From positions 2,728,001-2,792,000 of the forward strand of contig NZ_CP046535.1 of assembly GCF_009739515.1 (NCBI RefSeq): 64,000 nt of DNA, read 5' to 3'. Position 1 is the first letter of the stretch; every line of letters starts with the position of its first letter. Below are positions 38,928 to 48,489 of the stretch, one piece after another. The stretch is from Sphingomonas profundi (GTDB lineage Bacteria > Pseudomonadota > Alphaproteobacteria > Sphingomonadales > Sphingomonadaceae). The notes under the pieces were generated by a model. That model did no database searches, was not told the origin of the DNA, and saw only the letters and a list, made by a program, of their open reading frames with translations. Made by a program: the position numbers and the translations under genes.

Positions 38928-41520
38928 CGTTCCTGCCCCGCCGCGGCGGGCCGAGCAGCGCCGGCTCGAACACGAGCGCGCACACCAGCGTCCACGCCAG
39001 CGAGATCATCAGGATCTTGCCCATGCTGGCGGTGCCGGGATGGGCCGAGAGCCACAGGCTGCCGAACGCGGTGCCCGTGGCCAGCGCACTGAACAGCACG
39101 GCGCGGGCGAGGCTCGATTGCAGCAGCCCGGTCGTCCCCGCGCGCCAGGCCATGACGAAGTAGATGTGGAACGCCACGCCGATGCCGAACAGCAGCGGAA
39201 AGGCGATGATGTTGGCGAAGTTCAGCGGCTGGCCGATCAGCACGCACGTGCCCAGCGTGAGGAAGATCGAGAGCACCACCGGCGCCAGCGTGAACGCCAC
39301 CTCCCGCGCGTTCCGCAGCACCGCGAACAGCAGCAGGCTGACGAGCGCAAAGGCGATCAGGCCGGCCTGCACGAAGGCGCCCGCCACCGTATCCGCCGCC
39401 GCCTGCGTCGCCACCGGCAGGCCCGAGATCGCCGGCGTCACCGTGGCGACGGCGGCGCGGAAGCGGCGGATCGTGCGATTGTCGTTGCCGTCGCCGCGCG
39501 GCTGCACCTGCAGGCGCATGCGGCCGTCCGGCGCGATCCAGTCGCGCGCGATCTCCGGCGGCAGCGTGGCGCGGGTGACGGGCGCCGCCTGCAACGCCAG
39601 CCGCGCCTGATCGAGCATCACGCCGAGCGGCACGACGATCGCCGCGGCCGCCTTGGCGCGCATGGCCGGCGGAGCGGCGGCGAGACGATCGAGCGCCGTC
39701 GCCAGCCGCAGCGCGCCCGCGCCAGCCGCGCCCCCCGCCGGGCCGCCGATCGCCCGCAACCGCCGCGCCGTACGGGCCAGCGCGGCGGCCGTCTCGCCAT
39801 CACCGGGCGGCGGGGCGACGTCGAACGGGTTCAGCGAGAGATCGAGCAGCAGCGCGGCATCGGCGATGGCGGCGAGCTTGGCCGGCTGGTCCTGCGGCAC
39901 GAAACTGTCGAGCGAGACGACCCGCGCCACCTCCGGCAGGGCGGCCAGCCGGCGCGACAGCGCCGCCCCCTCCGCCGGGCCGGCGGCCAGCACGTCGATG
40001 GTGTTGGGCGTGCGATCCGGATCGCGGGTCAGATCGGCCAGCGCGCGCATCGCCGGCGCGCGGGCGTCGCGCAGGTGCAGCGGGTTGAAATCGAACACCA
40101 CCCACGGCAGCAGCGCGATGCTGCCCGCCATCGCCAGCGCGAAGGCCCACAGCACGGCGCCGCGCCGCCGTTCCAGCAGGCGATCGGCCGGGGCGAGCGC
40201 GGCGAAGCCCACCTCGCGCGCCGGCCGGCGCGGCGGCATCAGCATCACCAAAGCGGGCAGCAGCGTGACGCTGAAGGCCAGTGCCACCACCATGCCCAGC
40301 CCGGCGATCACGCCCAGTTCGGCGATGCCCACATAGGCAGTCGGCAGGAACGCGCCGAAGCCCAGGAACACCGCCGCCGCCGCCAGCAGCAGCGGCGCGC
40401 CCAGCGCCTCCGCCGCGCGCGCCATCGCCGGCGCCGGGGCGGCGCCCGCCGCCCGCTCGGCATTGAAGCGCACGCACAGCTGGATGCCGAAATCGACGCC
40501 CAGGCCGACGAACAGCGGGATGAACGCCACCGAGATCAGGTTCAGCCGCCCCACCGCCACCAGCCCCACCGCCGTGGTGACGACGAGGCCGACCAGGATC
40601 GTGCCCATGATCGCCGCCACCAGCCGGGCCGATCGGGTGGCGAACCACAGGGTCAGGAGCATCGCCGCGAGCATCGCCGCGCCCACCGCGCCGATATTCT
40701 CCTGCAGGGTCGCGAACTCCTCGTCCGCCAGCGGCACCTCGCCGGTCAGCCGCACGCGCGTGCCGTGCGCCGCATCCAGCCGCAGCCCGACCGCCGCGGC
40801 CCGCACCGCAGCGCCCGCCGCCTCCCCCGGCATCAGCGCGCCATGATCGAGGACGGGCTGGACGAGGACCAGCCGGCGGCGCGGCGCGCGCGCCCCGGCG
40901 CCATCGCCGGCGAGCAGGTTCTGCCACGAGAAGAAAGCGGGCCGGCCGGCCAAGGTGCGCTCGATCGTGTCGCTCAGCGCGGCCATCGGCCGGGCGATGC
41001 GGTCGAGCGGCGTGGCGCCAGCCTCGACGCCGTCGAGCATCGTCGCCAGCGCGCCCGTCACCCCGCGCAGGCTGGGATCGGCGGCGAGCGGGCCGAGCAG
41101 GGGCTGCGCCTCGATCAGCGCGGCGGTGGCGGCGCGCACCTCCGCCCGCGATCCGTAGAGCAGCCCCTCGCGCGCGAAGAAGTCGCCGCCGTCCGGCCGG
41201 CGGACCAGGCGGAAATGCGCGCGATCGGGCGCGAGCGCCGCCGCCAGCCGCGCCGCGCCGTCCTCGGCCAGTTCCGGCGTGGCGCCGTCGACGATCACCA
41301 GCATCGCATCGCGCAGCTGCGGGAAGGCGGTCTCCATCGCCCGCTCCTGCCGCCGCCACTCGACATCGGGCGAGATCAGGGCGGCGGTGTCCGTCGTCAT
41401 CGCGAAGCGGCCGATGGCGATCGCCAGCGCGGCGCAGGCGATCAGCCCGCAGAGCGCCACCGTCCACCACGGCCGGCGGATGCCCGCCGCCACGCAGGCG
41501 GGAACGATGCGGCCGATCAT
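38920..41520 (-). CDS. hpnN: Hopanoid exporter HpnN (RND/MMPL family)
   Basis: An 866-residue inner-membrane transporter with about twelve membrane helices and two large periplasmic loops (about 50-260 and 480-650). Family segments include FIPLFVGLGVDFGIQLCVRF near 330 and IAFPLLFGIGVAFHIYFVM near 780-800. In Rhodopseudomonas, HpnN moves hopanoids toward the outer membrane. The ATG at 41520 overlaps the stop of the DUF2141 gene (ATGA); a longer open frame upstream is only read-through of another frame. Confidence 0.94.
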   Translation of the reverse strand: MIGRIVPACVAAGIRRPWWTVALCGLIACAALAIAIGRFAMTTDTAALISPDVEWRRQERAMETAFPQLRDAMLVIVDGATPELAEDGAARLAAALAPDRAHFRLVRRPDGGDFFAREGLLYGSRAEVRAATAALIEAQPLLGPLAADPSLRGVTGALATMLDGVEAGATPLDRIARPMAALSDTIERTLAGRPAFFSWQNLLAGDGAGARAPRRRLVLVQPVLDHGALMPGEAAGAAVRAAAVGLRLDAAHGTRVRLTGEVPLADEEFATLQENIGAVGAAMLAAMLLTLWFATRSARLVAAIMGTILVGLVVTTAVGLVAVGRLNLISVAFIPLFVGLGVDFGIQLCVRFNAERAAGAAPAPAMARAAEALGAPLLLAAAAVFLGFGAFLPTAYVGIAELGVIAGLGMVVALAFSVTLLPALVMLMPPRRPAREVGFAALAPADRLLERRRGAVLWAFALAMAGSIALLPWVVFDFNPLHLRDARAPAMRALADLTRDPDRTPNTIDVLAAGPAEGAALSRRLAALPEVARVVSLDSFVPQDQPAKLAAIADAALLLDLSLNPFDVAPPPGDGETAAALARTARRLRAIGGPAGGAAGAGALRLATALDRLAAAPPAMRAKAAAAIVVPLGVMLDQARLALQAAPVTRATLPPEIARDWIAPDGRMRLQVQPRGDGNDNRTIRRFRAAVATVTPAISGLPVATQAAADTVAGAFVQAGLIAFALVSLLLFAVLRNAREVAFTLAPVVLSIFLTLGTCVLIGQPLNFANIIAFPLLFGIGVAFHIYFVMAWRAGTTGLLQSSLARAVLFSALATGTAFGSLWLSAHPGTASMGKILMISLAWTLVCALVFEPALLGPPRRGRNAT

Positions 41521-42014
41521 CGCGGCGCCGGCGGGCCGGACGGGCCGGAGAAGTAGCGCATCCGCACGTCGATCGTCTGGCTGCCGGGGCGCACGTCGAT
41601 GGCCGCGTCGGCGAACTTGGGCGGGCCGAAGCGGATCGGCGCGTCGTTCGAGAAGCCGACGCCCTCCTTCGGGATGCCGAACAGGCCGCGGTCCACCCGG
41701 CCGTTGCCATTCTCGTCGTGGGAGAGCTGCACGGCGTACCGGCCGGGCGGCACGCCGGCGATCGTCACGATCGTGGTGCCGGGCACCGCCGGCGCCTCGA
41801 CGGATCGGCCGCAGCCATCCTTCAGGAACGTGCGCTCGGGGCAGAGATCGGCGTGCACGCGGCCGGCCGCGCTGCGCACGTTGCCGACGTGGATCACCAG
41901 GGTGCCCTCCCACGGCGCCGCCGCCGAGAGGAGGCAGAGAGCCAGCGGCGCCAGCGCGATGCGGCACGCGCCCGCCCGGTGCCTTTTCCATGCCGGCTGC
42001 TGCGATCGTCTCAT
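41517..42014 (-). CDS. Exported DUF2141 protein
   Basis: A 165-residue exported protein. A basic N-terminus and a hydrophobic stretch ACRIALAPLALCLLSAAAP form the signal. The DUF2141 domain follows with GVPPGRYAVQLSHDENGNGRVDRGLFGIPKEGVGFSNDA in two parts, including a DENGNGRVD loop that may bind calcium. The ATG at 42014 is chosen because AGGAG sits 7 bases upstream; a start at 42050 lacks one. Placed before hpnN in the same transcript, but a hopanoid role is unproven. Confidence 0.82.
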   Translation of the reverse strand: MRRSQQPAWKRHRAGACRIALAPLALCLLSAAAPWEGTLVIHVGNVRSAAGRVHADLCPERTFLKDGCGRSVEAPAVPGTTIVTIAGVPPGRYAVQLSHDENGNGRVDRGLFGIPKEGVGFSNDAPIRFGPPKFADAAIDVRPGSQTIDVRMRYFSGPSGPPAPR

Positions 42015-42062
42015 CCGGCGGCTCCTAGCGGACCGCGGCGACGACGCCAAACGGCGCCGCGA

Positions 42063-43952
42063 TCAGCGGAGGGCGGCGGCGCTCAGCGCCGCGCAGTTGG
42101 CGTGCGAGGGCGCCGCCTGCGCCTCCGCCTGCCGGCCGGTGCGCAGGCCCCGCACCAGGAAGCCGATGCGATCGAGGATGCCGGCCTTGCCCTTGCGCTC
42201 GGCACGCGGCGGGCGGATGTCGAGCGACGGGTCGGAGAGTGTGCCGATCAGCCGCACCGGCGCGGTCGACTGGATCGGGCCGGGATCGATGGCGTGGCCC
42301 GCGAGCGAGAGGGCGATGCTCTCGTCCGCCAGCAGGATGCGGCCGCTGCCGTCGGCGCGCGCGATCTCCGTGTCCAGCACCAGCGGGCGCGGCACCAGCC
42401 GGCCGCCCGAAACGGCGAAGTCGGCGACGAGGCAGCGGACCGTCGCCCGCGCGCCATCATTGCCGCCGATCGCGACACCCACGCTCTTCAGCAGATCGCC
42501 GCCGAGATAGATCATGTAGTCGCGCCGCGCGGTGCCGCCCGTCACGGCCAGGCCGACCCTGCCGGCCGATCGCGCCAGCGCCGCGCGCACGTCGTCGCCG
42601 CGCCCGGTCAGGCGCACCCGCGCCGCCAGCGGCCCGGCGATCTCGCCGGCGGGCAGCAGCAGCCGCTCGATCCGCGCGCCGGCGAGGCGGAGGTCGAGGG
42701 AGAGGCGCGGCGGGCCGGCGCGGTGATCCACCACGGCGTGCCCGGTCAGCCGGCCGCTGCGCAGGCCCGCGTCGATCGGATCGAGCCGCAGCAGGCGGTG
42801 GTCTAGCGTCGCAGTGGCCGCAAGGCTCTGGAAGGCGGACGGCGTGGAGGAGAGCAGCCGCCGCGCGTTCAGCCTGACACGGCCGTCCAGCTTGCCGAGA
42901 TGGTCCAGCGCGATGCGCGTCGCCGGGACCACGCGCGGGCCGGTTCGCGCGCGCCGCGCCGCCCCTTCCGCGCGCTGCTCCGCCGAGGAGAAATCGTCGA
43001 AGTCGAGCTGGCGCGCATCTACCGTGCCGTTCAGGATCGTACGGCCGGCCTTGTTCGCCACGGTGAGATCGGCGGCGAGGATGCTGTGGCCCACCGTGCC
43101 GGCCAGCCCCTTGACCTGCCAGGCGGGTGCGTCGCGCCGGATCGTGGCCGTCACGGCGAATGGCCGGGTGGGGAAGAGCCCGGCCTGCAGGATGTCGTCG
43201 AGATAGGAGAGGTCGGTGCCGCCGGCGTCGATCCGCGCGGTGAAGCGGGCGAAGTCGAACGGCCGGTCCGGCCGCACCGTGGCGGCCAAGCGGGCCAGCG
43301 GCGATCGTACCGCCACCGCCACAGGTCCGGCCTCGTCGCGCGCGCGCAGGGCCAGCTGCAGCGGCGTGCCGCGATGCGTTCCCCGCCCGTCGATCGTCAG
43401 CCCGCGTCCCGGCGCCAACGCGATCGCGGCATCGAGGCGGATGTGGCGCTTCGCATCGATCAGCCGCGCCGTCGTGTCGCCGATAGCGAGGCTCCGGAGC
43501 GAGGGACGGGCCGGCCGCTTGTGCTTGCGGCCGGCATCGTCGTCCCAATTGGCGCGGCCGTTCGCGTCGCGCAGCAGCAGCAGGCGCGCGCCCTCTATCT
43601 CCACCGCGCGCGGGCGGAAGCGGCCGATCAGCAGCGGCAGCGCGGCGAAGCGGATGCGGGCGCGGGCGATCCGCGCCAGCGGCGCCGTGCCGAAGCCGGC
43701 CGGCTGGCCGATCGTCAGCCCTTCGAGCTCGACGGTCGGCATCAGCGACAGAAAGTCGACGCGGTGCGCCCGCGCGATCGTCACCGGCCGCCCGGCCAGG
43801 CGCGAGAGCGGCCCCGCCGCGCTTCCGGCGACGAACCCCCAGGGAAACGCCGCCAGCGCCAGCAGCAGCGCCAACACGATGCCGATCGCCCAGCCGGCGA
43901 TCCGGGCGGCGCGCGGGATGGGCCGGCGGCCCGCGGGCGTTCCGCTCAGCAC
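42063..43952 (-). CDS. AsmA-family protein
   Basis: A 629-residue inner-membrane-anchored protein. One N-terminal helix (about 18-38, WAIGIVLALLLALAAFPWGFV) is followed by a long AsmA-type periplasmic part with VTIARAHRVDFLSLMPTVELEGLTIGQPAGF and repeated strand patterns; the C-terminal region resembles AsmA_2 (KSVGVAIGGNDGARATVRCLVADFAV). AsmA-like proteins are thought to bridge lipids across the periplasm, which fits a place beside hpnN. The GTG at 43952 is my best start; the frame remains open to 44180 but without start codons or family character. Confidence 0.82.
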   Translation of the reverse strand: MLSGTPAGRRPIPRAARIAGWAIGIVLALLLALAAFPWGFVAGSAAGPLSRLAGRPVTIARAHRVDFLSLMPTVELEGLTIGQPAGFGTAPLARIARARIRFAALPLLIGRFRPRAVEIEGARLLLLRDANGRANWDDDAGRKHKRPARPSLRSLAIGDTTARLIDAKRHIRLDAAIALAPGRGLTIDGRGTHRGTPLQLALRARDEAGPVAVAVRSPLARLAATVRPDRPFDFARFTARIDAGGTDLSYLDDILQAGLFPTRPFAVTATIRRDAPAWQVKGLAGTVGHSILAADLTVANKAGRTILNGTVDARQLDFDDFSSAEQRAEGAARRARTGPRVVPATRIALDHLGKLDGRVRLNARRLLSSTPSAFQSLAATATLDHRLLRLDPIDAGLRSGRLTGHAVVDHRAGPPRLSLDLRLAGARIERLLLPAGEIAGPLAARVRLTGRGDDVRAALARSAGRVGLAVTGGTARRDYMIYLGGDLLKSVGVAIGGNDGARATVRCLVADFAVSGGRLVPRPLVLDTEIARADGSGRILLADESIALSLAGHAIDPGPIQSTAPVRLIGTLSDPSLDIRPPRAERKGKAGILDRIGFLVRGLRTGRQAEAQAAPSHANCAALSAAALR

Positions 43953-44124
43953 CGGCCGGGTATCGCGCGCTGGCCGGGCATCGGCGGTCGTCCTCCTGTT
44001 GCGCCGGCGCGGCGCGCTTCCGTCTGCCGCACAACCATCGTCCCCCTGCCGGCGGTTCCATGGCGATCGCGCGATCGGCGCTGGTCTGGCGCGCGGGCCG
44101 ATGCGATGATCGGCGGCGTGGGCG

Positions 44125-45726
44125 GTGCGGCTGGGGGGCGATGTGCATCCGACGGAAGTGTTCGAACTCGTCATCGCCATGCTGCTGGCGATCCTGGCGC
44201 TGCATTATGCCGCGCACCGGCTATCCCTGCCGCCGGCCGTGGCGCTGCTGATCGGTGGCGGCGCGCTGGCCTTCGTGCCCGGACTGCCGGCGATCGCGCT
44301 CGATCCGGAGCTGGTGCTGGTGATCTTCCTGCCGCCGCTGCTGATGGATGGCGCGTGGTTCACCGCCATCGCCGACTTCCGCCGCCATCTGGCGGGCATC
44401 CTCTCCCTGGCGGTCGGCGCGGTGGTCTTCACCACGGCGGTGGTCGCGGTCGTCGCCCACATGCTGGTGCCGGCGCTGCCGTGGGCGGCATGCGTGGCGC
44501 TGGGCGCGATCGTCTCGCCGCCCGATGCGGTGTCGGCGCGCGCCGTGCTGCAGCGCGTGCGGCTGCCGCGCCGGCTGGCGGCGCTGCTGGAGGGCGAGAG
44601 CCTGCTGAACGACGCCACCGGCCTGGTGCTGTTCCGCTTCGCCGTCGCCGCCACGCTCACCGGCGCGTTCAGCCCCGGCGCGGCGCTGGGCAGCTTCGTG
44701 CTGCTGGTGGCGGGCGGGGTGATCGTCGGCGCGGCGATCGGCGGGCTGTGGGCGCTGCTGGTTCGGAAGCTGGGCGACGACTATCTGATCGTCGCCGCCT
44801 CGATCCTCGTCTGCTGGGCCGCCTATCTGGCCGGCGAGGCGCTCCACGTATCGGGCGTGATCGCCACGGTGACGGCCGGGCTCGTCTGCGGCTGGTATCA
44901 GCATGTGCTGTTCACCGCCAGCGTGCGGCTGCGCGGCGTCGCCTTCTGGCAGGTGATGGTCTTTCTGCTCGAAGCCTCGGTGTTCATCCTGATCGGGCTG
45001 TCGCTGCGCGGCGTGCTCGATCGCGTCGGCGGGCTCGGCGTGGTGGTCGATCGGATGGCGCTGCCGGTGCTGGCGATCGTCGCCGCGCTCACCCTCGCGC
45101 GGTTCGCCTGGGTGTTCGGCGCGGATGCGGTGCTGGCGCTGCTCGCCCGCCTCGGCCGCCGCTCCGTCGCGCCGCTCGGGCCGCGCGCGGCGACGGTGAT
45201 GGGCTGGGCCGGCATGCGCGGCGTGGTGACGCTGGCCGTGGCGCTCACCCTGCCCGCCGCAATGCCGGGGCGCGACCTGATGCTCGTCACCGCCTTCGCC
45301 GCGATCCTGGTGACGGTGCTGGTGCAGGGCACCACCCTCGGCCTCGTCATCCGCCTGGTGGCCCCGCGCGAGGATGCGGCGGCGCGGCCGACGTTGGACC
45401 TGATCGAGGCCGAGCGCGCGATGCTGCGCGCGCAATATGAGGCGGTGGAGCGCGTGGCCTATGCGGCGGACGGCAGCCTGCTCCACCCCCGCCTGCTCGA
45501 CAGCTACCGCCGGCGCGCGACCATATCGGCCGAGTTCAGCGGTACGGATGAGGAGCGCGAGCACGCCATCGCCTCCCACTATGACGTGATCCTCGCCGCC
45601 GTGGCGGCCGGCCGGGCCGAGCTCGTGCGGCTGCACCGCGCCCAGGCGATCGCGGACGAGACGCTGCACGATCTCGAACGCGACCTCGATCTGGAGGAGA
45701 TGGGGGCGATCGCCGCGAAGGGCTGA
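44125..45726 (+). CDS. Na+/H+ antiporter (CPA1 family)
   Basis: A 533-residue inner-membrane antiporter. About twelve membrane helices are seen. The ion-binding region is GAIVSPPDAVSARAVL near 128-143 with the ND motif in LLEGESLLNDATGLVLFRF near 156-174. The C-terminal 90 residues are a cytoplasmic charged tail. The family exchanges Na+ or K+ for protons. The start may be GTG at 44125 or GTG at 44143, the latter with GGGGGG upstream. It runs convergent to the CHAT/TPR module. Confidence 0.92.
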   Translation: MRLGGDVHPTEVFELVIAMLLAILALHYAAHRLSLPPAVALLIGGGALAFVPGLPAIALDPELVLVIFLPPLLMDGAWFTAIADFRRHLAGILSLAVGAVVFTTAVVAVVAHMLVPALPWAACVALGAIVSPPDAVSARAVLQRVRLPRRLAALLEGESLLNDATGLVLFRFAVAATLTGAFSPGAALGSFVLLVAGGVIVGAAIGGLWALLVRKLGDDYLIVAASILVCWAAYLAGEALHVSGVIATVTAGLVCGWYQHVLFTASVRLRGVAFWQVMVFLLEASVFILIGLSLRGVLDRVGGLGVVVDRMALPVLAIVAALTLARFAWVFGADAVLALLARLGRRSVAPLGPRAATVMGWAGMRGVVTLAVALTLPAAMPGRDLMLVTAFAAILVTVLVQGTTLGLVIRLVAPREDAAARPTLDLIEAERAMLRAQYEAVERVAYAADGSLLHPRLLDSYRRRATISAEFSGTDEEREHAIASHYDVILAAVAAGRAELVRLHRAQAIADETLHDLERDLDLEEMGAIAAKG

Positions 45727-45750
45727 TCGCGCATCCCTCTGCCGCCGCGC

Positions 45751-48489
45751 TCACTCGCCGAGCAGGATGTCCTCGATCGCCTGCCGCAGGTTGCGGATCG
45801 AGCCGCCGGTTTCGACGCGCGCCCGCAGCCGGCGAAGCAGGCCCGCCTCGTCCATCGCCGCATCCGCCCATGCGACGATATCGGGCGCGCTCTGGCGCAC
45901 ATGCTGCATCTGCCAGCGCAGCGCATCGGGCGCGATCAGCAGGCCGGCGAAGCCCGTCAGCAGCGCCGGCAGCAGCTCGTCGATCGGCGGATCGCGGTCG
46001 TCCGCCGGCACCATGGCGTCCGGCAGCTGGCCGACCTGCCACGCCCCCGGCGGCATCGCCGGATCGGTCGAGACGCCGATCAGCGGCACGATCACGCCCA
46101 TGCGGAGATGCGTCTGCTCCTGCGCGAGCGGAAAGGCGGCGGCGATGTCCGGCCCGTCGGGCGCGCGCCGCCCGTCCAGCCGCTCCATCGCGACGAGATC
46201 ACCGCCGCGCTCGGCGATCGGCGGCGCCCGGTCGATCCCGGCGAGCAGGCGCGGCGCGTCTGTGGCGGGATCGATCCTGCCGGTCTCGGCCAGCAGCGCG
46301 CGCGCGTTGCGGGTGAAGGCGGCCAGCCGCAGCGGCGCCGCACCCAGCGGCTCGATCCCTTCACATCGTGCGGAGATCGCCAGCCCCTCCTCCAGGCCGA
46401 GAAAGCGCGGCAGGTGCCGCCGCACGGCCGCCTCCACCAGCGCGAGGAACGCCTCCACGTCCATGTCGGCGGGCACGCATCCGCTCTCCACCTCCGCTCC
46501 GCCGGCCTCCAGCGCCCACCAGCCGGGCGTGTCGGCCCGCTCCGGCGCGTCCGTCACGGTCACGCCGCAGAGGGTGAAGCGCGCTTCTTGGCCGATCGCC
46601 TCGCGCAGCGCCGCGATGTGGCCGGCGAAGCGTTCGCTCAGCCGCTGGCCGCCGGCGCCGTCGTCGTCGGTGACGAGCAGGGTGAGCGCCGGCTCCAGCA
46701 GGATGCGCAGGCGCGACTTGTCGGGCAGCAGCGCGCGCGCCGCCGGGCCGTAGCGGGTGACGAACTGACGGGTCGCCTCGAAGCGACGCAGATAGTCCTG
46801 ATAGTCGCGCTCCTCCGGGTCGAGCGCGCGCGCACGCTCGGCCTGGGCGATCGCCTCGGCCAGCATCACGTCGGTCGACGGGTCCGCCGCGTCGATCTCC
46901 TCCAGCGCCAGGGCCAGGTTGCCGTGGAAGCGCGCGTCCGGCTCCGCCTCGGCGGCGGCGATCGCGCGGCGATACTCGTCGGCCGCCCCGGTGTGATTGC
47001 CCTGGAAGAAAGCGAGGTTGCCCAGCAGGTTGCGATAGGTGGGCTCGAACGCCGGGCCGGCCAGCGCGCGCACGGCATCGTAGAAGTCGCGGGTCGCGGC
47101 CAGATCGGCATTGGCATAGTCGATCGCGGTCTCCGCCTGCGCGCGCAGCCGGCCGACGATGCCCGGCCGCCAGTCGGGCGCGCGATCGATGCTGTGCGCC
47201 GCCTGCCGCACCAGCGCCGGCCAGTCGCCTGCCTGCTCGGCGATCACTGCCAGGCCCCAGTAGCCGTCGACCGCGCCGGGCGCGATCGCCACGACCCGCT
47301 CGAAATCGGCGGCAGCGGCGGCCGGATCGTTCAGCGCCAGATGCAGGTGGCCGCGATTGACGAACGCGTCGATCCGCTGCGGATCCAGCGCCTCCGCCCG
47401 CGCATACCAGGCGAGCGCCGCCTCGCTCACGCCGTTCGCGCCGTATGCGTCGGCGGTGCGCAGCAGCGCGTCATAGGCGTCGGCCGGCGTGCGGGCCAGC
47501 GCCGCGGCGCGATCGGCCAGTGCCGGGATTTGATCGCCGAGGCGGGGGAACAACGCGGGGTTGCCCCACGTCTCGATCTGCGCCAGCAGGCCGTAGGAAG
47601 GCCAGCTGGGGCAGCCCGCCGCCTGCGCCGCGATGGCCGCCGCGCCGTCCGCATCGCCCAGCTTCAGGCGCAGCCGGGCGCGCACGCTGTGGATCTCGGC
47701 CTGCTGCGGCGCGCGGGCGGCGGCCAGATCCAGCGCGCGCTCGGCCTCCTCCGGCGCCTTGTCCTCCAGCAGGCGGGCGCGGGCGAACAGGCAGCGCCAA
47801 TCGTCCGGCGCCAGCGCCTCCGCCGCCGCCACGGCGCGCTCCGCCGCCACCGCATCGGTGCGGATCACGGCCTCGATCTCGGCCAGGATCGTCAGGATGC
47901 GGGCGCGGACGATCTCGTCCTCGGTGGCGGCCGAGCCCAGGTGGAGGAACAGCGGTAGCGCCTCGCGCCAGCGGCTGCCGTCGGCCAGCGCGATCCAGCC
48001 GGCGATCGTCGCCGGCGCGGGATCGAGGCCGGACGGCAGCGGCAGCGGCGCGCGGGCGATGGCGCCGGCGATGTCGTGGCGGAAGGTCGCGACGGCGGCG
48101 GCGATCGCCTCGTGCCACGCCACCCGCCCCGCCTCGGCATCCGCCCGCAGCATCGCCCCGATCCGCTCGATCCAGGCGCACACGGCCTGCGCCGTCCAGC
48201 GATCGCGCAGCCGGATCAGCACCGTGGCGAGCGCGTCTTGTTCGGGCAGGTCCGCCGCGATCACGGTGAGCGTATCGGCGATGGCGAACAGGGAGGCGGG
48301 CTGCTCCACCTCGGTCCGCATCACGGCCAGATGGTGCGCGGCGGTGCGCAGGTCGACGCCGGCGAGCGTCGCCTCCATCATCGCCAGCGCGAACAGCCCG
48401 GTCAGCGGATCGGCGCGCGAGAGTTGCGTGCCGGCCTCCGCCAGCGCGGCCGCGGTGGATGGCGCCAGCAGCGTTCCGGCCTCCGTCAT
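45751..48489 (-). CDS. TPR protein with a FlhA-C-like (FHIPEP-type) C-terminus; third gene of a CHAT module
   Basis: A 912-residue soluble protein of unknown role. Residues 1-210 are helical without a family I know. Residues 215-560 carry tetratricopeptide-type helix pairs, for example DAFVNRGHLHLALNDPAAA and TYRNLLGNLAFFQGNHTGAA. From about 595 it resembles the cytoplasmic domain of FlhA: the pattern ALTLLVTDDDG, LREAIGQEARFTLCGVTVTD and WALEAGGAEVESG near 600-670. A second block near 795-812 reads LRMGVIVPLIGVSTDP, and the C-terminal signature GGSIRNLRQAIEDILLGE is at 895-912. There are no membrane helices, unlike real FlhA. It overlaps the CHAT gene by 4 bases. Confidence 0.8.
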   Translation of the reverse strand: MTEAGTLLAPSTAAALAEAGTQLSRADPLTGLFALAMMEATLAGVDLRTAAHHLAVMRTEVEQPASLFAIADTLTVIAADLPEQDALATVLIRLRDRWTAQAVCAWIERIGAMLRADAEAGRVAWHEAIAAAVATFRHDIAGAIARAPLPLPSGLDPAPATIAGWIALADGSRWREALPLFLHLGSAATEDEIVRARILTILAEIEAVIRTDAVAAERAVAAAEALAPDDWRCLFARARLLEDKAPEEAERALDLAAARAPQQAEIHSVRARLRLKLGDADGAAAIAAQAAGCPSWPSYGLLAQIETWGNPALFPRLGDQIPALADRAAALARTPADAYDALLRTADAYGANGVSEAALAWYARAEALDPQRIDAFVNRGHLHLALNDPAAAAADFERVVAIAPGAVDGYWGLAVIAEQAGDWPALVRQAAHSIDRAPDWRPGIVGRLRAQAETAIDYANADLAATRDFYDAVRALAGPAFEPTYRNLLGNLAFFQGNHTGAADEYRRAIAAAEAEPDARFHGNLALALEEIDAADPSTDVMLAEAIAQAERARALDPEERDYQDYLRRFEATRQFVTRYGPAARALLPDKSRLRILLEPALTLLVTDDDGAGGQRLSERFAGHIAALREAIGQEARFTLCGVTVTDAPERADTPGWWALEAGGAEVESGCVPADMDVEAFLALVEAAVRRHLPRFLGLEEGLAISARCEGIEPLGAAPLRLAAFTRNARALLAETGRIDPATDAPRLLAGIDRAPPIAERGGDLVAMERLDGRRAPDGPDIAAAFPLAQEQTHLRMGVIVPLIGVSTDPAMPPGAWQVGQLPDAMVPADDRDPPIDELLPALLTGFAGLLIAPDALRWQMQHVRQSAPDIVAWADAAMDEAGLLRRLRARVETGGSIRNLRQAIEDILLGE

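Noticed and set aside
39040-41556. 838-residue open frame on the plus strand opposite hpnN, and similar long frames opposite shc, the TonB receptors and the CHAT module.
   Set aside because: They are rich in Arg, Ala, Gly, His and Gln with no domains, as expected for antisense frames in very GC-rich DNA, while the opposite strand encodes clear families.
38920-41991. Apparent 1023-residue extension of hpnN.
   Set aside because: The extra residues are another frame of the DUF2141 gene; the HpnN family begins at the ATG at 41520.
45751-48489. Reading the 912-aa TPR protein as a true flagellar or type III export protein.
   Set aside because: It has no membrane helices, a large TPR region instead, and no secretion genes in the window.
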